From: JBCBSZ01 sp039185015
Lineage (GTDB): Bacteria > Actinomycetota > Acidimicrobiia > Acidimicrobiales > Poriferisodalaceae
Direction: 5' to 3'
Assembly: GCA_039185015.1 (NCBI GenBank)
Contig: JBCDAU010000011.1
Location: 1 to 64,000, forward strand
Length of the DNA: 64,000 nt
Shown: positions 1 through 11,980 of the stretch, one piece after another
Layout: each line of letters opens with the position of its first letter
Position numbering within the stretch: position 1 is the stretch's first letter
Made by a program: the position numbers and the translations under genes
The notes under the pieces: generated by a model
The model's input: only the letters and a program-made list of their open reading frames with translations
What the model was told of the DNA's origin: nothing
The model's database searches: none

Positions 1-1
1 C

Positions 2-2192
<2,191 letters not shown>

Positions 2193-2209
<17 letters not shown>

Positions 2210-4373
2210 CCGCCCACTCCGGTTTGGATCTCAGACGTGAAGCGACCTTCCCGCCGAGATGTGTTCCGAGCGCGCGGTATGCCTCAAACTCCTGGTCGCT
2301 GAAGAACTGGTCGGCGGTACTGGTCTGCGGGAATGAGCTGTCGCTGTGCGCGAGTCCGGCGACGTCAATCGGCGCGTCTGCAGTCACGCCGGCCCTGACG
2401 TAGATCAGCTCGCCCGCAGAGCCATCCGGGTAGAGCACCTGTCCTTCCAGAATCGGATCGCCTCCCTCGTCATTGTCGAGCCGATCCACAGCAGCCCAGT
2501 CCAACACGATCTCCGCTTCCAACTCGGACCTTACGAGGCTGACGGTCCGCCTCAGATCGGCCGTCAACGGACGGCGAGAAGCCGAAGCATCAAAACAGAC
2601 GATAGACGCCGCTCGTCGGCGGACGAGCTCGATGAGCCCCAAGTTGTCTAGATGGCCACCATCTGCGACATGCACGAACCGCAAGTCACCTTTACTGAGA
2701 CCGAAGGCCTCGCGCAGGACGTAGAGCCCTCCCGGCTCGTACCAGCCAATCCTCGCTCGGCGTAGCAAAGCACCCAGGTACTTCAGAATGTTGCGACCCC
2801 GAGGCTCACTCAGGCGCAAACGCTCAGTCGAAAGCCTCTCCGCGTAGTCGTGAGACGGATTGGGAAGCCACACTCCAAGTCTGAAGTTCAGCAGTGCATA
2901 GAGCGCGCGAAATTGCCTTTGAGTGAAGCGCCCCATCATCGGTGCAACTGCAGCGCCGGATATCGCCATCATTGCAGGCAGGGTCAAGAGCATCTTGCCG
3001 CCGGCATCCTCATACTTCGCCGTCGATCGCCAACCCGCCAACGGGCCGCCGGAGGAGACCTCTTGGAAGGAAAACGACGCTGCGTACCTTCCCCGAGGAA
3101 TGTTGGGATCGTTCAAACCTACGGACGCACACATGATCAGGTCCGGAAGGCGGATACCTTTTGCCCGCAGCTCGCCCATGACGTCGGTGAGGCTGACCCG
3201 CTCGGACCACGGAATCTCCTCTGCTGGAAGATTGGGGTGCGTACGCCTCACTGCGTACGCGGCCTGAAGTCGTTCTTTGTACAGCAAGTGCATCGAGTAC
3301 CGTCCATTATGGAACGCCACTCCGAAGATCACCAAGATGACGCCGAACAAGACGGTCTCGAAGACATCACGTGTTTCGTCGAGCCCCGCTCGGCTTGCGC
3401 CTTCAGCTGCCGCCACAGCGGGTCCCACGAGGATGCCCAGAGTAGCGATAATTGCACCGACGACGGAGAGCCATCGCACTCGACCCACACTATTCAAGGC
3501 AAGACAGAACAACCCGATCAGGATGCTGCCCCCAATCACGAGGGAGGCGAAGAGCATCCGTCCGGCGAAGGAAGACTCGTCCACCGACCCAAGACTCGCT
3601 GCCTCCAGGAAGCGACCTAGGACCCATCGATAGCATGAAACTGCCAAAGGGCCGAGGGCTGTGATGATGCCTGCCACCAGCGTCGCAGCAAGGGCTGTAG
3701 AAGCGACTCCCTCAGCAGACTCGGCGAAGGGCCCGCCTCTTCCGCCGAACCGCTCAGCAGACCTTCTAACGAACACTGCGATCAAGGCAGCGACGAAGAG
3801 AAGACCGAGCAGCAGCCAGAACCACTGAGTGGCAAGCCACGGGTCACGAGTCGCGCCAGAGATCTTCAGACTAGGGAACAGACCCGCAGCGTAGATCCAG
3901 CCGAGCAGCCGACCGGCCAGACCAAAGCCGAGCGCGATTGGCACGTAGTTGAAGATCAGACCGTAAACGATGTTCAGGCCGAACCAGCTAGCTCCGCGAA
4001 CTCCAGGCGCCAGGTAGTTAGTCGAGGTACGGAGGTGACGCTCTTCAGGGCTTCCTGGAGACCATGGTGGCTGAGAGCTGAACGCGCCCTTGTCGCTGCG
4101 TGACGCCGTGATGAAGTACGCTCCCGCAATGTACGAGCCTCCGGATACTGCCGCGAGCCAGCGGCTCCGCTCAAGTAGCGACTCTCGATCGAGCGACTGC
4201 AGCACGCCTAGATTGAAGATTGCGCTGCGCACACCGCCACCCGAGAGCGCAATTCCAGCGCCCTCTGGCGGTGCCTCAAGAGTACTTGCGCCATGGTGGG
4301 AGGTGCGGTAGCGGTCGGCGAGCGAGAGGTACCTTCGTACACCGGTTCTTGGCTTGCGTCGAAAGATCACCAA
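2193..4373 (-). CDS. Multi-pass membrane patatin-like phospholipase (putative effector)
   Basis: 726 residues. The patatin Ser-Asp dyad is present: oxyanion loop SGGGVRS (residues 44-50), nucleophile elbow AVSGGS with Ser77, and the DGG motif with Asp571. Between the two halves lies an insert of roughly 300 residues with about six or seven hydrophobic segments (around 135-165, 183-203, 222-252, 273-297, 301-322, 338-355), so the enzyme should sit in the inner membrane, next to its lipid substrate. Patatins hydrolyse acyl esters of phospholipids; several are membrane-destroying effectors in bacterial immunity (CapV of CBASS). It starts 9 bases after the stop of the ATPase gene 4383-6026 and is surely cotranscribed with it. 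GC is well below the neighbouring genes. Role as an effector is inference; a lipid-remodelling enzyme is the alternative. Confidence 0.85.
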
Positions 4374-4382
4374 CAGCGCAGC

Positions 4383-6026
4383 CTAGAAGTCCACTTCAGG
4401 CCGACTGCCGTACGGGTATACTGGCAGGCCGCCGCCTTCCCCACCATTGCGCACACCCCCAAACGTACCAGAGAAGATCGGATGAAGACAGAGGCGTACG
4501 TTCGAGCCCAGATTCATGTAAGTGGCAGGGTTGTTGTAGGTGTACTGAAATCGTCCAACGACGTAGACTTCGGTATGCAGTTCCGGCTCACTTACTCCGA
4601 TGGCGCCCACGTTCGCTAGGAGTCGCACGAACTCGTAGAATGCCAAGTTGTAGTCCTTGCGGATGCCACGTTTGTTGAACAGATTCTCGAGATCCTGCAC
4701 GGTGAACTCGCTAGGCAGGCCGCTTAGCCCGGCTCCCATGACTCCGGGAAGGTTCGCGTGAGGAAATCTCCAGTTGTATGCGTTGATGATGCCTCGCACA
4801 AGATCCGGCTCGATATCGCTCACGGCGTGCTGAACGATTTCGGCATGTAAGCCTTTAGAAGTTCCACCTTGAGCTCTGTTCTGTCGAATAATCTCCGCGA
4901 AGAGCAGCAGGGCGTGACGGGGCAAGAGCTGAGTGTGACGCATGATGTATCCGAGAGGCTCTTCCGGCTCGCCGGCACGGTTCATGAAGCGGTCCGTGGG
5001 AGGCAGCACGAATCGGACAATGCGCTTCGCATCCGCAGTCCTACGTGCGTCTAGCTTGCCTGCTGCTGTGAGCTCTCGGTTTGCGTCTGCGTCATGCAGT
5101 TGCAAGAAGAGCTGGATGCGCTTGGCAACCACGGTGACAATCTCGGCAGCGCTCCACTGCACAAATATGCGGTGACGAAAGTCCTTGTCGGGGTTCGACG
5201 ATAGGCGAGATAGATCGTCCAGCAGCTCCGTTGGGAAGCAACAACGCACGGATAGGACGGGCCTACGTCGCCGAGACAGTTCGCCAACGGCCCGGAAGAG
5301 CCCGCGAAGCACCGTCTCAAGCTCCAAGATCTCATATTGGAGATCCTCGAGCGAGTCGATAGTGAGTACTAGCCCGTGCCGTGATCGCCGCCGTATCATT
5401 TTCTCAGCGGAACGCGTCGCCTCCCCCAATGTTACCGCAGGCTCGGCGTCTCGACTGCTCGGAGTTAGGCTGTCCAGCGCTGTCTGTAGAGATCGCCATC
5501 GGCCGGACTCAAGTGATTCCAAGAGCGTGTCGAAGAAGATCTCGAGGTCGTCATCGGCGGAGACACCAGGACCAGACGCGCCTAGGTACTCCTTCATGGA
5601 CGCGTACTCGATAGTGCCTACTTCGGTCTTCGACGCGGTTCTGACGGCGTGACTCACCGCGACATGCCAGAAGCCGGCGATCCAGACTTCAGCTGCGTCT
5701 TCTGTGAATGTGGCGGCGAATCTGTCGGAGTGAGCAACCGCCAGCTGCTTCATCTTCCTGAAAGCCGTCCGCTCACCGAGCTGGACAAGATTGGGGGTAC
5801 CGAGCGGTCCGCCAAGTGGACCCAGCAGGAGAGCGGTCTTTCCGGCACCCTTGCGGCCGAAGATGAAGGATGGCTCCTCATGACGTGCGCTCTTGTGCGG
5901 CTCGTTCTGGTCGCTGTAAAGCGCGTCGAGTAGCTCTCGATCGGAGTCTGGGCTCACCCCAGGACCCAGAGGTTCGTCTGGCGTGAGGTACGCCGCCAGA
6001 CGGTCGTCAAGAGCGGGCGCACTCAT
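4383..6026 (-). CDS. P-loop ATPase partner of the patatin (Sll1717-like)
   Basis: 547 residues, no signal peptide or membrane segment. Walker A GRKGAGKTA at residues 57-65 and a Walker B-like strand LVLTIDSLED at 219-228; the arrangement resembles the P-loop ATPase family named after cyanobacterial Sll1717, often found near defence genes. The C-terminal half (about 290-547) contains a helical, winged-helix-like part (EFTVQDLENLF) and a Gly-rich tail without a recognised function. It is the first gene of a two-gene unit with the downstream patatin, so it may sense a trigger and license the lipase. Start chosen because a TAAAGT box lies 8 bases upstream, as in other leaderless genes of this window. 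A hand-counted 60-base sample (4861-4920) is 57% GC against 72% for one in lon (781-840): likely acquired horizontally. Confidence 0.8.
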   Translation of the reverse strand: MSAPALDDRLAAYLTPDEPLGPGVSPDSDRELLDALYSDQNEPHKSARHEEPSFIFGRKGAGKTALLLGPLGGPLGTPNLVQLGERTAFRKMKQLAVAHSDRFAATFTEDAAEVWIAGFWHVAVSHAVRTASKTEVGTIEYASMKEYLGASGPGVSADDDLEIFFDTLLESLESGRWRSLQTALDSLTPSSRDAEPAVTLGEATRSAEKMIRRRSRHGLVLTIDSLEDLQYEILELETVLRGLFRAVGELSRRRRPVLSVRCCFPTELLDDLSRLSSNPDKDFRHRIFVQWSAAEIVTVVAKRIQLFLQLHDADANRELTAAGKLDARRTADAKRIVRFVLPPTDRFMNRAGEPEEPLGYIMRHTQLLPRHALLLFAEIIRQNRAQGGTSKGLHAEIVQHAVSDIEPDLVRGIINAYNWRFPHANLPGVMGAGLSGLPSEFTVQDLENLFNKRGIRKDYNLAFYEFVRLLANVGAIGVSEPELHTEVYVVGRFQYTYNNPATYMNLGSNVRLCLHPIFSGTFGGVRNGGEGGGLPVYPYGSRPEVDF

Positions 6027-6034
6027 AGCAGCGG

Positions 6035-6040
6035 ACTTTA
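6035..6040 (-). promoter_or_regulatory. -10 box of the ATPase/patatin operon
   Basis: TAAAGT on the minus strand, 8 bases before the ATG at 6026; no Shine-Dalgarno sequence is present, which fits a leaderless transcript. It gives the cassette its own promoter, separate from the LPMO gene 83 bp upstream. No convincing -35 box. Confidence 0.5.
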
Positions 6041-6109
6041 GTAGGCCAAGTCGTCACACGTCTTCGACGATCGGGGCCTGGTCTATCTCCGGCCACGCAC
6101 GGGATGCGC

Positions 6110-7693
6110 TCAGGTCGGGAAGCCGGCGACGGCGCCGACGCGCTGGGTCGGGGGGTTGTCGCCGAGGCTGCCGAGGAAGGCCTGGTCGCTGAAGTTGAAG
6201 ATGCCGCCGTCGGCGCCGACCATCAGGTAGCCGTTGCCGAAGGCCACAGCGCCCACCACAGGAGCGTTCAACGACGTCCCGCCCATCGAGCCCTGGAAGT
6301 CGGCCTCGAAGGCGAAGATGCCGCCGTCCTCTGCGACCAGCCAGTAGCCGACGCCGTCGGGATCGGTGGCGACACCGACGACGGCACCGTTGAGCGACGT
6401 GCCGCCCATCGAGCCGTGGAACTCGGCGTCGCCGATGGCGAAGACGCCGCCGTCGGCCGCGACCATGTAGGCACCCTGCCCCGAGGACGTCGCGGCGGAC
6501 GCCACGATCTCACCGTTGAGCGAGCCGGCCACGCCGAGGTCGACGAGATCGTCGAGGTCGCTGGCGGCGCCGAACGAGATCGCCCGACCCTGGTCGGTGA
6601 AGACCCAGTACCCGTTCCCGTCCGGCCGCACCGAGATCGAGGCGACGGCCTCGCCCGGCTCGAGATCGCCCAACGAGACGCTGCCGTAGTCGACACCGTC
6701 GTTGGTGGCGTGGACGACGCCATCGCTGGTCAGCACCCACGGACCTTGACCGGTCGGCGTGGTGGCCATGGCGACGATGCGTCCGGACACCGAGCCGGGA
6801 TCGGTCCCGCCGCCGAAGCCGTAGACCTCCCCACCGGCATCACCCATCCAGTACCCCACCTCGGGATCGAACGGGAACGGCCCCGGAGGCAACGGGAACG
6901 GATCGTCCATGGGGTCATCGCCGACCGGGTCGTCACCGATCGGGCCGTTGTCGCCGGGCGGCTCACCGACGTCGCCGGCGATGCCGGTCACCTCACCGGA
7001 GCCACCGTCGAAGACGACGTCGGAGCAGCTGTAGAAGTTCTCCTGGCTGTCCGACCGGATCCAGTGGATGAAGATCACGTGCTGCTCGCCCGCCCGATCG
7101 GCGGGGATGTCGACGTCCCAGACGTAGTGACCGAGGTCCTCGCCATTGATGGTCGGCGGGTCGGTCACCGAGCCGATGAGCTCGAGGTCGCCCCAGGCGA
7201 CCGGCGACATGGGATCCCATCCCGCCCGGGTCAGGTAGACGTCGAAGCGACCGGGATGCGGCGCCCAGTTGTTGTGCAGGAACGTGTAGGTGCGGCCGGC
7301 GGTGAGATGGGTCAGCGGCCAGTCGCTCCGGACGCTGTCGTAGGCGGAGAAGTCGAACGGGCCCCGGTTGGCGCCGCTACAGACCTGACCGTCCGGGATG
7401 TAGCCGAGGGTCTGTCCGCCGCCGTTCGAGTCGAGGTTGCCGAACCAGTTGTAGAACGAGTCGATGCCCGTCTCGTCGAGCACGTGCTGGCAGGCACCGT
7501 TGGTCGGCTGGATGTCGCCGCCGCCGTGAGCGAGGCCGTCGATCCAGCAGAGGTACTGCCGGCTGCCGGGGAAGGTCGTGGCGCCGTGGCCGTCGGCGCC
7601 GGGAGCGTTGGCGAGCACGATCGCCGTCGCGGCGAGCGCGGCGGCAACGAACGCCGAGCGGAGTGATCGACGAGGCCGAACCGTTGTGGACAT
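6110..7693 (-). CDS. Secreted AA10 lytic polysaccharide monooxygenase with C-terminal repeat domain
   Basis: Copper enzyme that oxidatively cleaves chitin or cellulose outside the cell. The 527-residue precursor has a signal peptide (RPRR then a hydrophobic stretch) ending at Gly35, which exposes His36 as the N-terminal histidine of the copper brace; the second brace His is His146 in WAPHPG and the axial Phe is Phe220 in ENFYSCSDVVF. This makes the catalytic domain about 36-230. A Pro/Gly/Asp-rich linker follows, then about 265 residues of propeller-like repeats (YWMGDAGG, YWVFTDQGRAI, AYMVAADGGVF, YWLVAEDGGIFAF, YLMVGADGGIFNF) shared with three other genes in the window. Start: ATG 7693 has AGGAG five bases upstream, while the ATG at 7732 lies inside the promoter. 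Substrate (chitin or cellulose) cannot be fixed from sequence. Confidence 0.9.
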   Translation of the reverse strand: MSTTVRPRRSLRSAFVAAALAATAIVLANAPGADGHGATTFPGSRQYLCWIDGLAHGGGDIQPTNGACQHVLDETGIDSFYNWFGNLDSNGGGQTLGYIPDGQVCSGANRGPFDFSAYDSVRSDWPLTHLTAGRTYTFLHNNWAPHPGRFDVYLTRAGWDPMSPVAWGDLELIGSVTDPPTINGEDLGHYVWDVDIPADRAGEQHVIFIHWIRSDSQENFYSCSDVVFDGGSGEVTGIAGDVGEPPGDNGPIGDDPVGDDPMDDPFPLPPGPFPFDPEVGYWMGDAGGEVYGFGGGTDPGSVSGRIVAMATTPTGQGPWVLTSDGVVHATNDGVDYGSVSLGDLEPGEAVASISVRPDGNGYWVFTDQGRAISFGAASDLDDLVDLGVAGSLNGEIVASAATSSGQGAYMVAADGGVFAIGDAEFHGSMGGTSLNGAVVGVATDPDGVGYWLVAEDGGIFAFEADFQGSMGGTSLNAPVVGAVAFGNGYLMVGADGGIFNFSDQAFLGSLGDNPPTQRVGAVAGFPT

Positions 7694-7728
7694 GACGACT
7701 CCTGGAACGCCGTGCCCGCGCCTGTTCG

Positions 7729-7757
7729 ACATTACGAACGGATGACGAAGCCGTCAG
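7729..7757 (-). promoter_or_regulatory. Promoter of the LPMO gene
   Basis: Minus strand -35 CTGACG (7752-7757), 17-base spacer, -10 TAATGT (7729-7734). Transcription would begin near 7720, which excludes the upstream ATG at 7732 and supports the ATG at 7693 preceded by AGGAG. Confidence 0.65.
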
Positions 7758-7907
7758 GTGGGCGGTTCACTCCCCGTGCATCCCACGCCACGCCGCACGG
7801 CCCGCCACCCGTCGTGGTCGGCGGACACGCCGGGCACCGATGCACCACCAGCGCACCGACACATGACCTCTACCCTCGACGCCGTTCGAGGACAGGGAGC
7901 GCGAGCG

Positions 7908-8255
7908 ATGGGGCGGAAGTACTCGGGGTCGAAGGTCTACGACCGGTCACCGGACGAGGTCTGGGCGGTGATCTCGGGTGTCGCCGCTCAGGCCGCCTTC
8001 AAGGAGACGGCCGCCGACGCGACGGCCATGACCTTCCGAGCCAAGAAGTCGCTGAAGGACGTCGACGTGGCGTCGCTCGGACGTCGGTCGGCGCAGAAGA
8101 CCTGGGGTGAGAACCTCGAGGTGCAGGTGCGGGCCGACGGCGAGCGCACGCGGGTCGACGCCGAGAGCAAGCTCAAGTTCGGCCTCATCGACTGGGGCGC
8201 GAACCGCGACAACGTCGAGCGCTTCCTCGGCGCGCTGGACGCCGAGCTGAACTGA
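7908..8255 (+). CDS. Small conserved protein, SRPBCC/START-like fold suspected
   Basis: 115 residues, soluble. ATG 7908 is preferred over upstream in-frame starts because AGGGAG lies 8 bases before it and a TACCCT -10 box (7871-7876) sits further upstream. The protein has alternating strands (KVYDRSPDEVWAVISG near the start, EVQVRADGERTRVDAES in the middle) and a C-terminal helix, as in small START-like proteins, but no catalytic residues can be named. Its function is unknown. It stands alone between the divergent LPMO gene and the GGDEF gene. Confidence 0.7.
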   Translation: MGRKYSGSKVYDRSPDEVWAVISGVAAQAAFKETAADATAMTFRAKKSLKDVDVASLGRRSAQKTWGENLEVQVRADGERTRVDAESKLKFGLIDWGANRDNVERFLGALDAELN

Positions 8256-8334
8256 CGCGAGGAGCGACGCCCCGGGCCGCCGTCACCGGTCGTGGCGCTC
8301 ACCACGGCCTGTCGTCGGCTCGAGACCGGGCATC

Positions 8335-10140
8335 ATGGTCTCGGTGGGGAGATCCGGCGGGCGGCACGGCCCTCGACGACGATCGATCGGGGTGCGGGCG
8401 TCGATCCTCGCGGCGACCCTCGTTCCCGTCCTCGGTGTCGTCGTGCTGGCCGTCCTCTCGGTCCAGACCGCCGAGGACGTGCGCCGCGACACCGTCGCGG
8501 CTGCCGACGCGATCGAGGAGGCGGTCCTCGTCACCCAGGTCGACGTCACGGCCCGAGTCGAGCTCTCCGTCTATCAGGCGTGGCTGGCCGGGCAGCGTTG
8601 GACCCTCGACGACGGCGCCAGTCCCTTCGGTGACGTCGGTGCGCCGCTCACGGAACAGGTCCAGGCCGTGACTCGATCCGCACAGGCAGCACTGCGGTCG
8701 CGACCTGATCTCCACACCCGGGTGGGTGGGCCCGGGATCGACGAGGCCTTCGCCGACGTGCGCTCCGCCTTCGAGCGCGGCGACGCAGCGGCCGTCGGCG
8801 CCGGCGTCACGCGAATCCGGGACGAGCTCCTCGTATCGCTCGCTCTGCCCGCGGATCCGGCGACGCTCGCCGGCGCCGAGCTGGTCCGCTTCCGCGCGAT
8901 GAGCGCCGCCGGCAGGCACCTCGTGGACGAAGGAGCCCTCCTGACCGAAGCCCTGATCGCCGGTTCGCTCGGTCCGAACGGTCGAACCGAGCTCGGGATC
9001 GCCATCGACCGGACCGACCGCTCCCTCGAGGCCCTCGAACAGATCGTCTCGCCGTCATCAGAGCCTGCGCTTCGGGCGGTCGCCGAAGGCGTCGCAACCG
9101 GCGACTGGGGTGCTGCTCGGACTGCAGCGCGGGCGCTGCCGGATGCATCTGGTGGGCCCTCGATCGGCGATCTCGCCGCGCTCCTCGGTTTGGTCGATGG
9201 CGGCACGGAGCTCACCGATGCGCTCACCGACCTCGGCGACTCGCTCGGCGGGGAGCGCCTCGCACAGCTCGCCGTCGAGCGGGACCGGGCCGAGACTCGT
9301 CGCAACGTGGTGCTCGGGGTCGCCGCAGCGGCCTGCGTCGCCTCGGTCCTGTTCGCCGCCCGCTTCGGTGGCCGGCTCAGCCGTCGGTTGCGGCTCCTGC
9401 ATCGCATCACCGATCGAGTCCGGCAAGGGGACCTGGACGCCCCACCCGAGTCGGTCCCCCGCGCACACGACGACGAGATCGACGACCTCGCCGACCTCGT
9501 GGACGAGCTGCGCACGACGATCGGCATGACGCTCGCCGCCGTAGATGCGCTCGCCGAGGGTCAGGCGGACGGGCCGGTGCTCGACTCCCAGCTGCCCGGC
9601 GCGGCCGGTGCCGACCTCACCAACGGCATCCAGCGCCTCGAGGCCTCGACCTCGGAGCTCCGACATCGGGCGGATCACGACGCGCTGACCGGGTTGCTCG
9701 ACCGGAACGGGTTCGAGCGAAGTCTGGCCGAGCTGCTCGCCGGGGAGGTTCGGGTCTCGGTCTTCTACATCGATCTCGACCGCTTCAAGCCGGTCAACGA
9801 CACCCACGGCCATGACGTCGGCGACCTCGTCCTCCAAACGGTGAGCCGACGGCTCCGGGCGCTCTGTCGCCCGATCGACCTCGCCGGTCGGCTGGGCGGG
9901 GACGAGTTCATCCTCGCCGTGCCGGTGCACGATCTCGATCTGGGCGACCGATTCGCCGAACGGGTCGCGGCGGCGATCTCGCACCCCATCGCCGTCGACG
10001 ACCGCCTCTCGGTCCGGGTGGGAGCGTCGGTCGGCGCCGTGGTCGCGGAGCCGAGGGAGAGCGTCGAGATGGTGCTGCGCCGAGCCGACGCGGCGATGTA
10101 CGCCGAGAAGCAGACGCGCCGCTCGTCCCGAGCCAACTGA
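8335..10140 (+). CDS. Membrane-bound diguanylate cyclase with HAMP and GGDEF domains
   Basis: 601 residues. It makes cyclic di-GMP from GTP in response to an extracytoplasmic signal. Order: short basic N-terminus, TM helix 1 (about 20-45), an extracytoplasmic sensor of some 290 residues without a recognised fold, TM helix 2 (about 325-345), a HAMP-like linker (RITDRVRQGDL then DDEIDDLADLVDELR) and a C-terminal GGDEF domain. The active site is intact (GGDEF at residues 521-525) and the inhibitory I-site RPID (512-515) stands exactly five residues before it, so product feedback is expected. No EAL domain. The signal sensed is unknown; no partner gene is adjacent. Confidence 0.92.
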   Translation: MVSVGRSGGRHGPRRRSIGVRASILAATLVPVLGVVVLAVLSVQTAEDVRRDTVAAADAIEEAVLVTQVDVTARVELSVYQAWLAGQRWTLDDGASPFGDVGAPLTEQVQAVTRSAQAALRSRPDLHTRVGGPGIDEAFADVRSAFERGDAAAVGAGVTRIRDELLVSLALPADPATLAGAELVRFRAMSAAGRHLVDEGALLTEALIAGSLGPNGRTELGIAIDRTDRSLEALEQIVSPSSEPALRAVAEGVATGDWGAARTAARALPDASGGPSIGDLAALLGLVDGGTELTDALTDLGDSLGGERLAQLAVERDRAETRRNVVLGVAAAACVASVLFAARFGGRLSRRLRLLHRITDRVRQGDLDAPPESVPRAHDDEIDDLADLVDELRTTIGMTLAAVDALAEGQADGPVLDSQLPGAAGADLTNGIQRLEASTSELRHRADHDALTGLLDRNGFERSLAELLAGEVRVSVFYIDLDRFKPVNDTHGHDVGDLVLQTVSRRLRALCRPIDLAGRLGGDEFILAVPVHDLDLGDRFAERVAAAISHPIAVDDRLSVRVGASVGAVVAEPRESVEMVLRRADAAMYAEKQTRRSSRAN

Positions 10141-10174
10141 GGATCGAGGGTCGGCGGACGCGAAGAACGATCCG

Positions 10175-10837
10175 TCAGGTCTCGATGAGCTCGGACATCG
10201 AGCTCGGCGGTCGCCTCGGCAACTCCCGCCACACGTCGCCGGTGCGGACGGATGCACGCCCCTGGCCCACGGCCGACACGTCATCACCGTCGACGAGGAC
10301 GCCGCCGCACTCCGGAAGACCCCAGAGCAGGCCATCGCCCACCGACCACCGGCGGTCGGAACCTGGAGACCAATGCGGCAAGGCGAGCCCGGGCACGAGG
10401 CCGAGCCCTGCGCCGGTCGTTCCGCCCCGATCGGGGAGCGCCGTCCGGGCGCAGAGCACCATCGCTCCAGCCGACGCACCGGAGAGGACCACACCCGAGC
10501 GGTGCAGCTCGACGAGCCGTTCGCCCACCGGCCCCGTCAGGACGTCGAGGAGACCGCCTGGCGACCCACCGGGAAGGACGACCATCGCCACGCCGTCGAG
10601 TGCATCCAGCGCAGCCACCTGACCCTCACGAGGATCGGGAACGATCACGACCGCTGCACCGAGACCCTCGTAGTGGCGCCGGGCCCGGCCCGAGGCCCCG
10701 GCGTAGTCCGAGCCCGGGCGAGCGGCGCCGGCGAGCACCGCGACCGGCCCGTCCACCCGCTCCAGCACCTCGGCGTCCATCTCCTCGCACGGTGGGGTGA
10801 GCTCCCGCCCACCCTGGAGACACAGCAGTCCGGCCAT
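10175..10837 (-). CDS. Peptidase S51 family protein (cyanophycinase/dipeptidase E-like)
   Basis: 220 residues, cytoplasmic. Contains the S51 nucleophile elbow SGASAGAM with Ser122 and the preceding VVLPGGSPG loop at 87-94, features shared by aspartyl dipeptidase (PepE) and cyanophycinase. The general region ARPGSDYAGASGRARRHYE matches the family's N-terminal part. Substrate is unknown; the family cleaves peptides with N-terminal Asp or beta-linked dipeptides. The gene is slightly short but complete, convergent with the GGDEF gene. A CAGACT box six bases before the ATG may be its -10. Confidence 0.8.
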   Translation of the reverse strand: MAGLLCLQGGRELTPPCEEMDAEVLERVDGPVAVLAGAARPGSDYAGASGRARRHYEGLGAAVVIVPDPREGQVAALDALDGVAMVVLPGGSPGGLLDVLTGPVGERLVELHRSGVVLSGASAGAMVLCARTALPDRGGTTGAGLGLVPGLALPHWSPGSDRRWSVGDGLLWGLPECGGVLVDGDDVSAVGQGRASVRTGDVWRELPRRPPSSMSELIET

Positions 10838-10940
10838 GACCGCAGTCTGGCCCCTGGGCCATCGACCCCGCGCGATCAGCCGACCCGGATGGCGAGGCTC
10901 ACGGCCCGCACCCGCCGATCGCGACGGAGCGGATCTGCGA

Positions 10941-11588
10941 TCACCGGCTCGACTCCTCCCGGATGCGCTTCTTCGTCGCCGCCCACGAGCAGATCGGGCA
11001 CTCGGTCAGATCGTGGTGCCGGGCCGGGCAGTACTCCCGCCCGAAGAAGATGATCTGGAGGTGCCGGTCGTTCCACGTCTCCTCCGGGAACACGGCCTTC
11101 AAGTCGCGCTCGGTGCGTTCGACCGAGCCGCCGTTCGAGAGACCCCATCGTGCGGCGAGTCGATGGATGTGGGTGTCGACCGGGAAGGCCGGGACCCCGA
11201 ACGCCTGTGACATCACGACGCTCGCCGTCTTGTGGCCGACGCCGGGCAGCGACTCCAGGAACTCCCAGTCGGGCAGCACCTCTCCCCCACGCTCGACGAT
11301 GAGGTGGGCGGCGTTCGACAGGTTCTTCGCCTTCGTGGGTGCCAGGCCGATCTCGCGGATGAGCCCGAGGATCTCGTCGGGGTGCAGCGCGGCCATCTCC
11401 TCTGGCGTCGACGCGACGGCGAACAGCGCCGGCGTGACCTCGTTGACCTTCTTGTCGGTGGTCTGCGCCGACAGCGCCACCGCGACGAGCAACGTGTAGG
11501 GATCGGTGTGATCGAGCGGGATCGGGGTCTCCGGATAGAGGTCGTCGAGGATCTCGCCGATGCGGTCGGCCTTGTCCGCACGCTTCAT
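10941..11588 (-). CDS. nth: Endonuclease III (DNA glycosylase/AP lyase) with unusual Fe-S motif
   Basis: Base-excision repair enzyme removing oxidised pyrimidines and cutting the abasic site. 215 residues, the normal family size, using ATG 11588, which has TACGGT (11596-11601) 7 bases upstream. The helix-hairpin-helix LPGVGHKTA carries the catalytic Lys and VDTHIHRLA the catalytic Asp. The C-terminal iron-sulfur loop is atypical: three cysteines spaced C-x9-C-x2-C and no fourth cysteine, where the family has C-x6-C-x2-C-x5-C. A His in the HH pair of the loop could be a ligand, or the cluster may be lost. Identification as Nth is otherwise firm. Confidence 0.93.
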   Translation of the reverse strand: MKRADKADRIGEILDDLYPETPIPLDHTDPYTLLVAVALSAQTTDKKVNEVTPALFAVASTPEEMAALHPDEILGLIREIGLAPTKAKNLSNAAHLIVERGGEVLPDWEFLESLPGVGHKTASVVMSQAFGVPAFPVDTHIHRLAARWGLSNGGSVERTERDLKAVFPEETWNDRHLQIIFFGREYCPARHHDLTECPICSWAATKKRIREESSR

Positions 11589-11668
11589 ACGGCGGACCGT
11601 ACTCGCCCCCGGTTGTGCTCCCACCAGCCATCGCACGCCACGATGTGGGCGATCCGTTCGGAGCGTTC

Positions 11669-11974
11669 ATGGAGCCCCTCACCACCACCCTTCGTCGACT
11701 CGGCCACCTCGCCCGCCTCCAGGAGACGATGCCCGGGATCACGGCCGTGGACGCCACCGCCGGGCTGAACACCGCACGGGAGCTGGCAGAGGCCGCCAGG
11801 GCGTTCGAGGCCAGCCGCGACGGGCTGGCGCCTGCGGATCGCGAGCTGGTGGAGCGAGCCCGGCTGGCGCTCGTCAGCGGCTGGATGACCAGCGGCGTGC
11901 TCGAGCGGCTGGCCGCCGACCCGTCGGACCTGCGGAGCTGGCTCGACACCGCCGGGGAGATCGACGAGCTCTAG
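11669..11974 (+). CDS. Small hypothetical protein
   Basis: 101 residues, mostly helical and rich in Ala, Leu and Glu, with no motif I recognise. ATG 11669 is preferred over in-frame GTG/ATG further upstream because GGAG lies five bases before it. It is divergent from nth and ends six bases before the 3' end of the sulfatase gene. Probably a real cytoplasmic protein, function unknown. Confidence 0.55.
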   Translation: MEPLTTTLRRLGHLARLQETMPGITAVDATAGLNTARELAEAARAFEASRDGLAPADRELVERARLALVSGWMTSGVLERLAADPSDLRSWLDTAGEIDEL

Positions 11975-11980
11975 CTCGCG

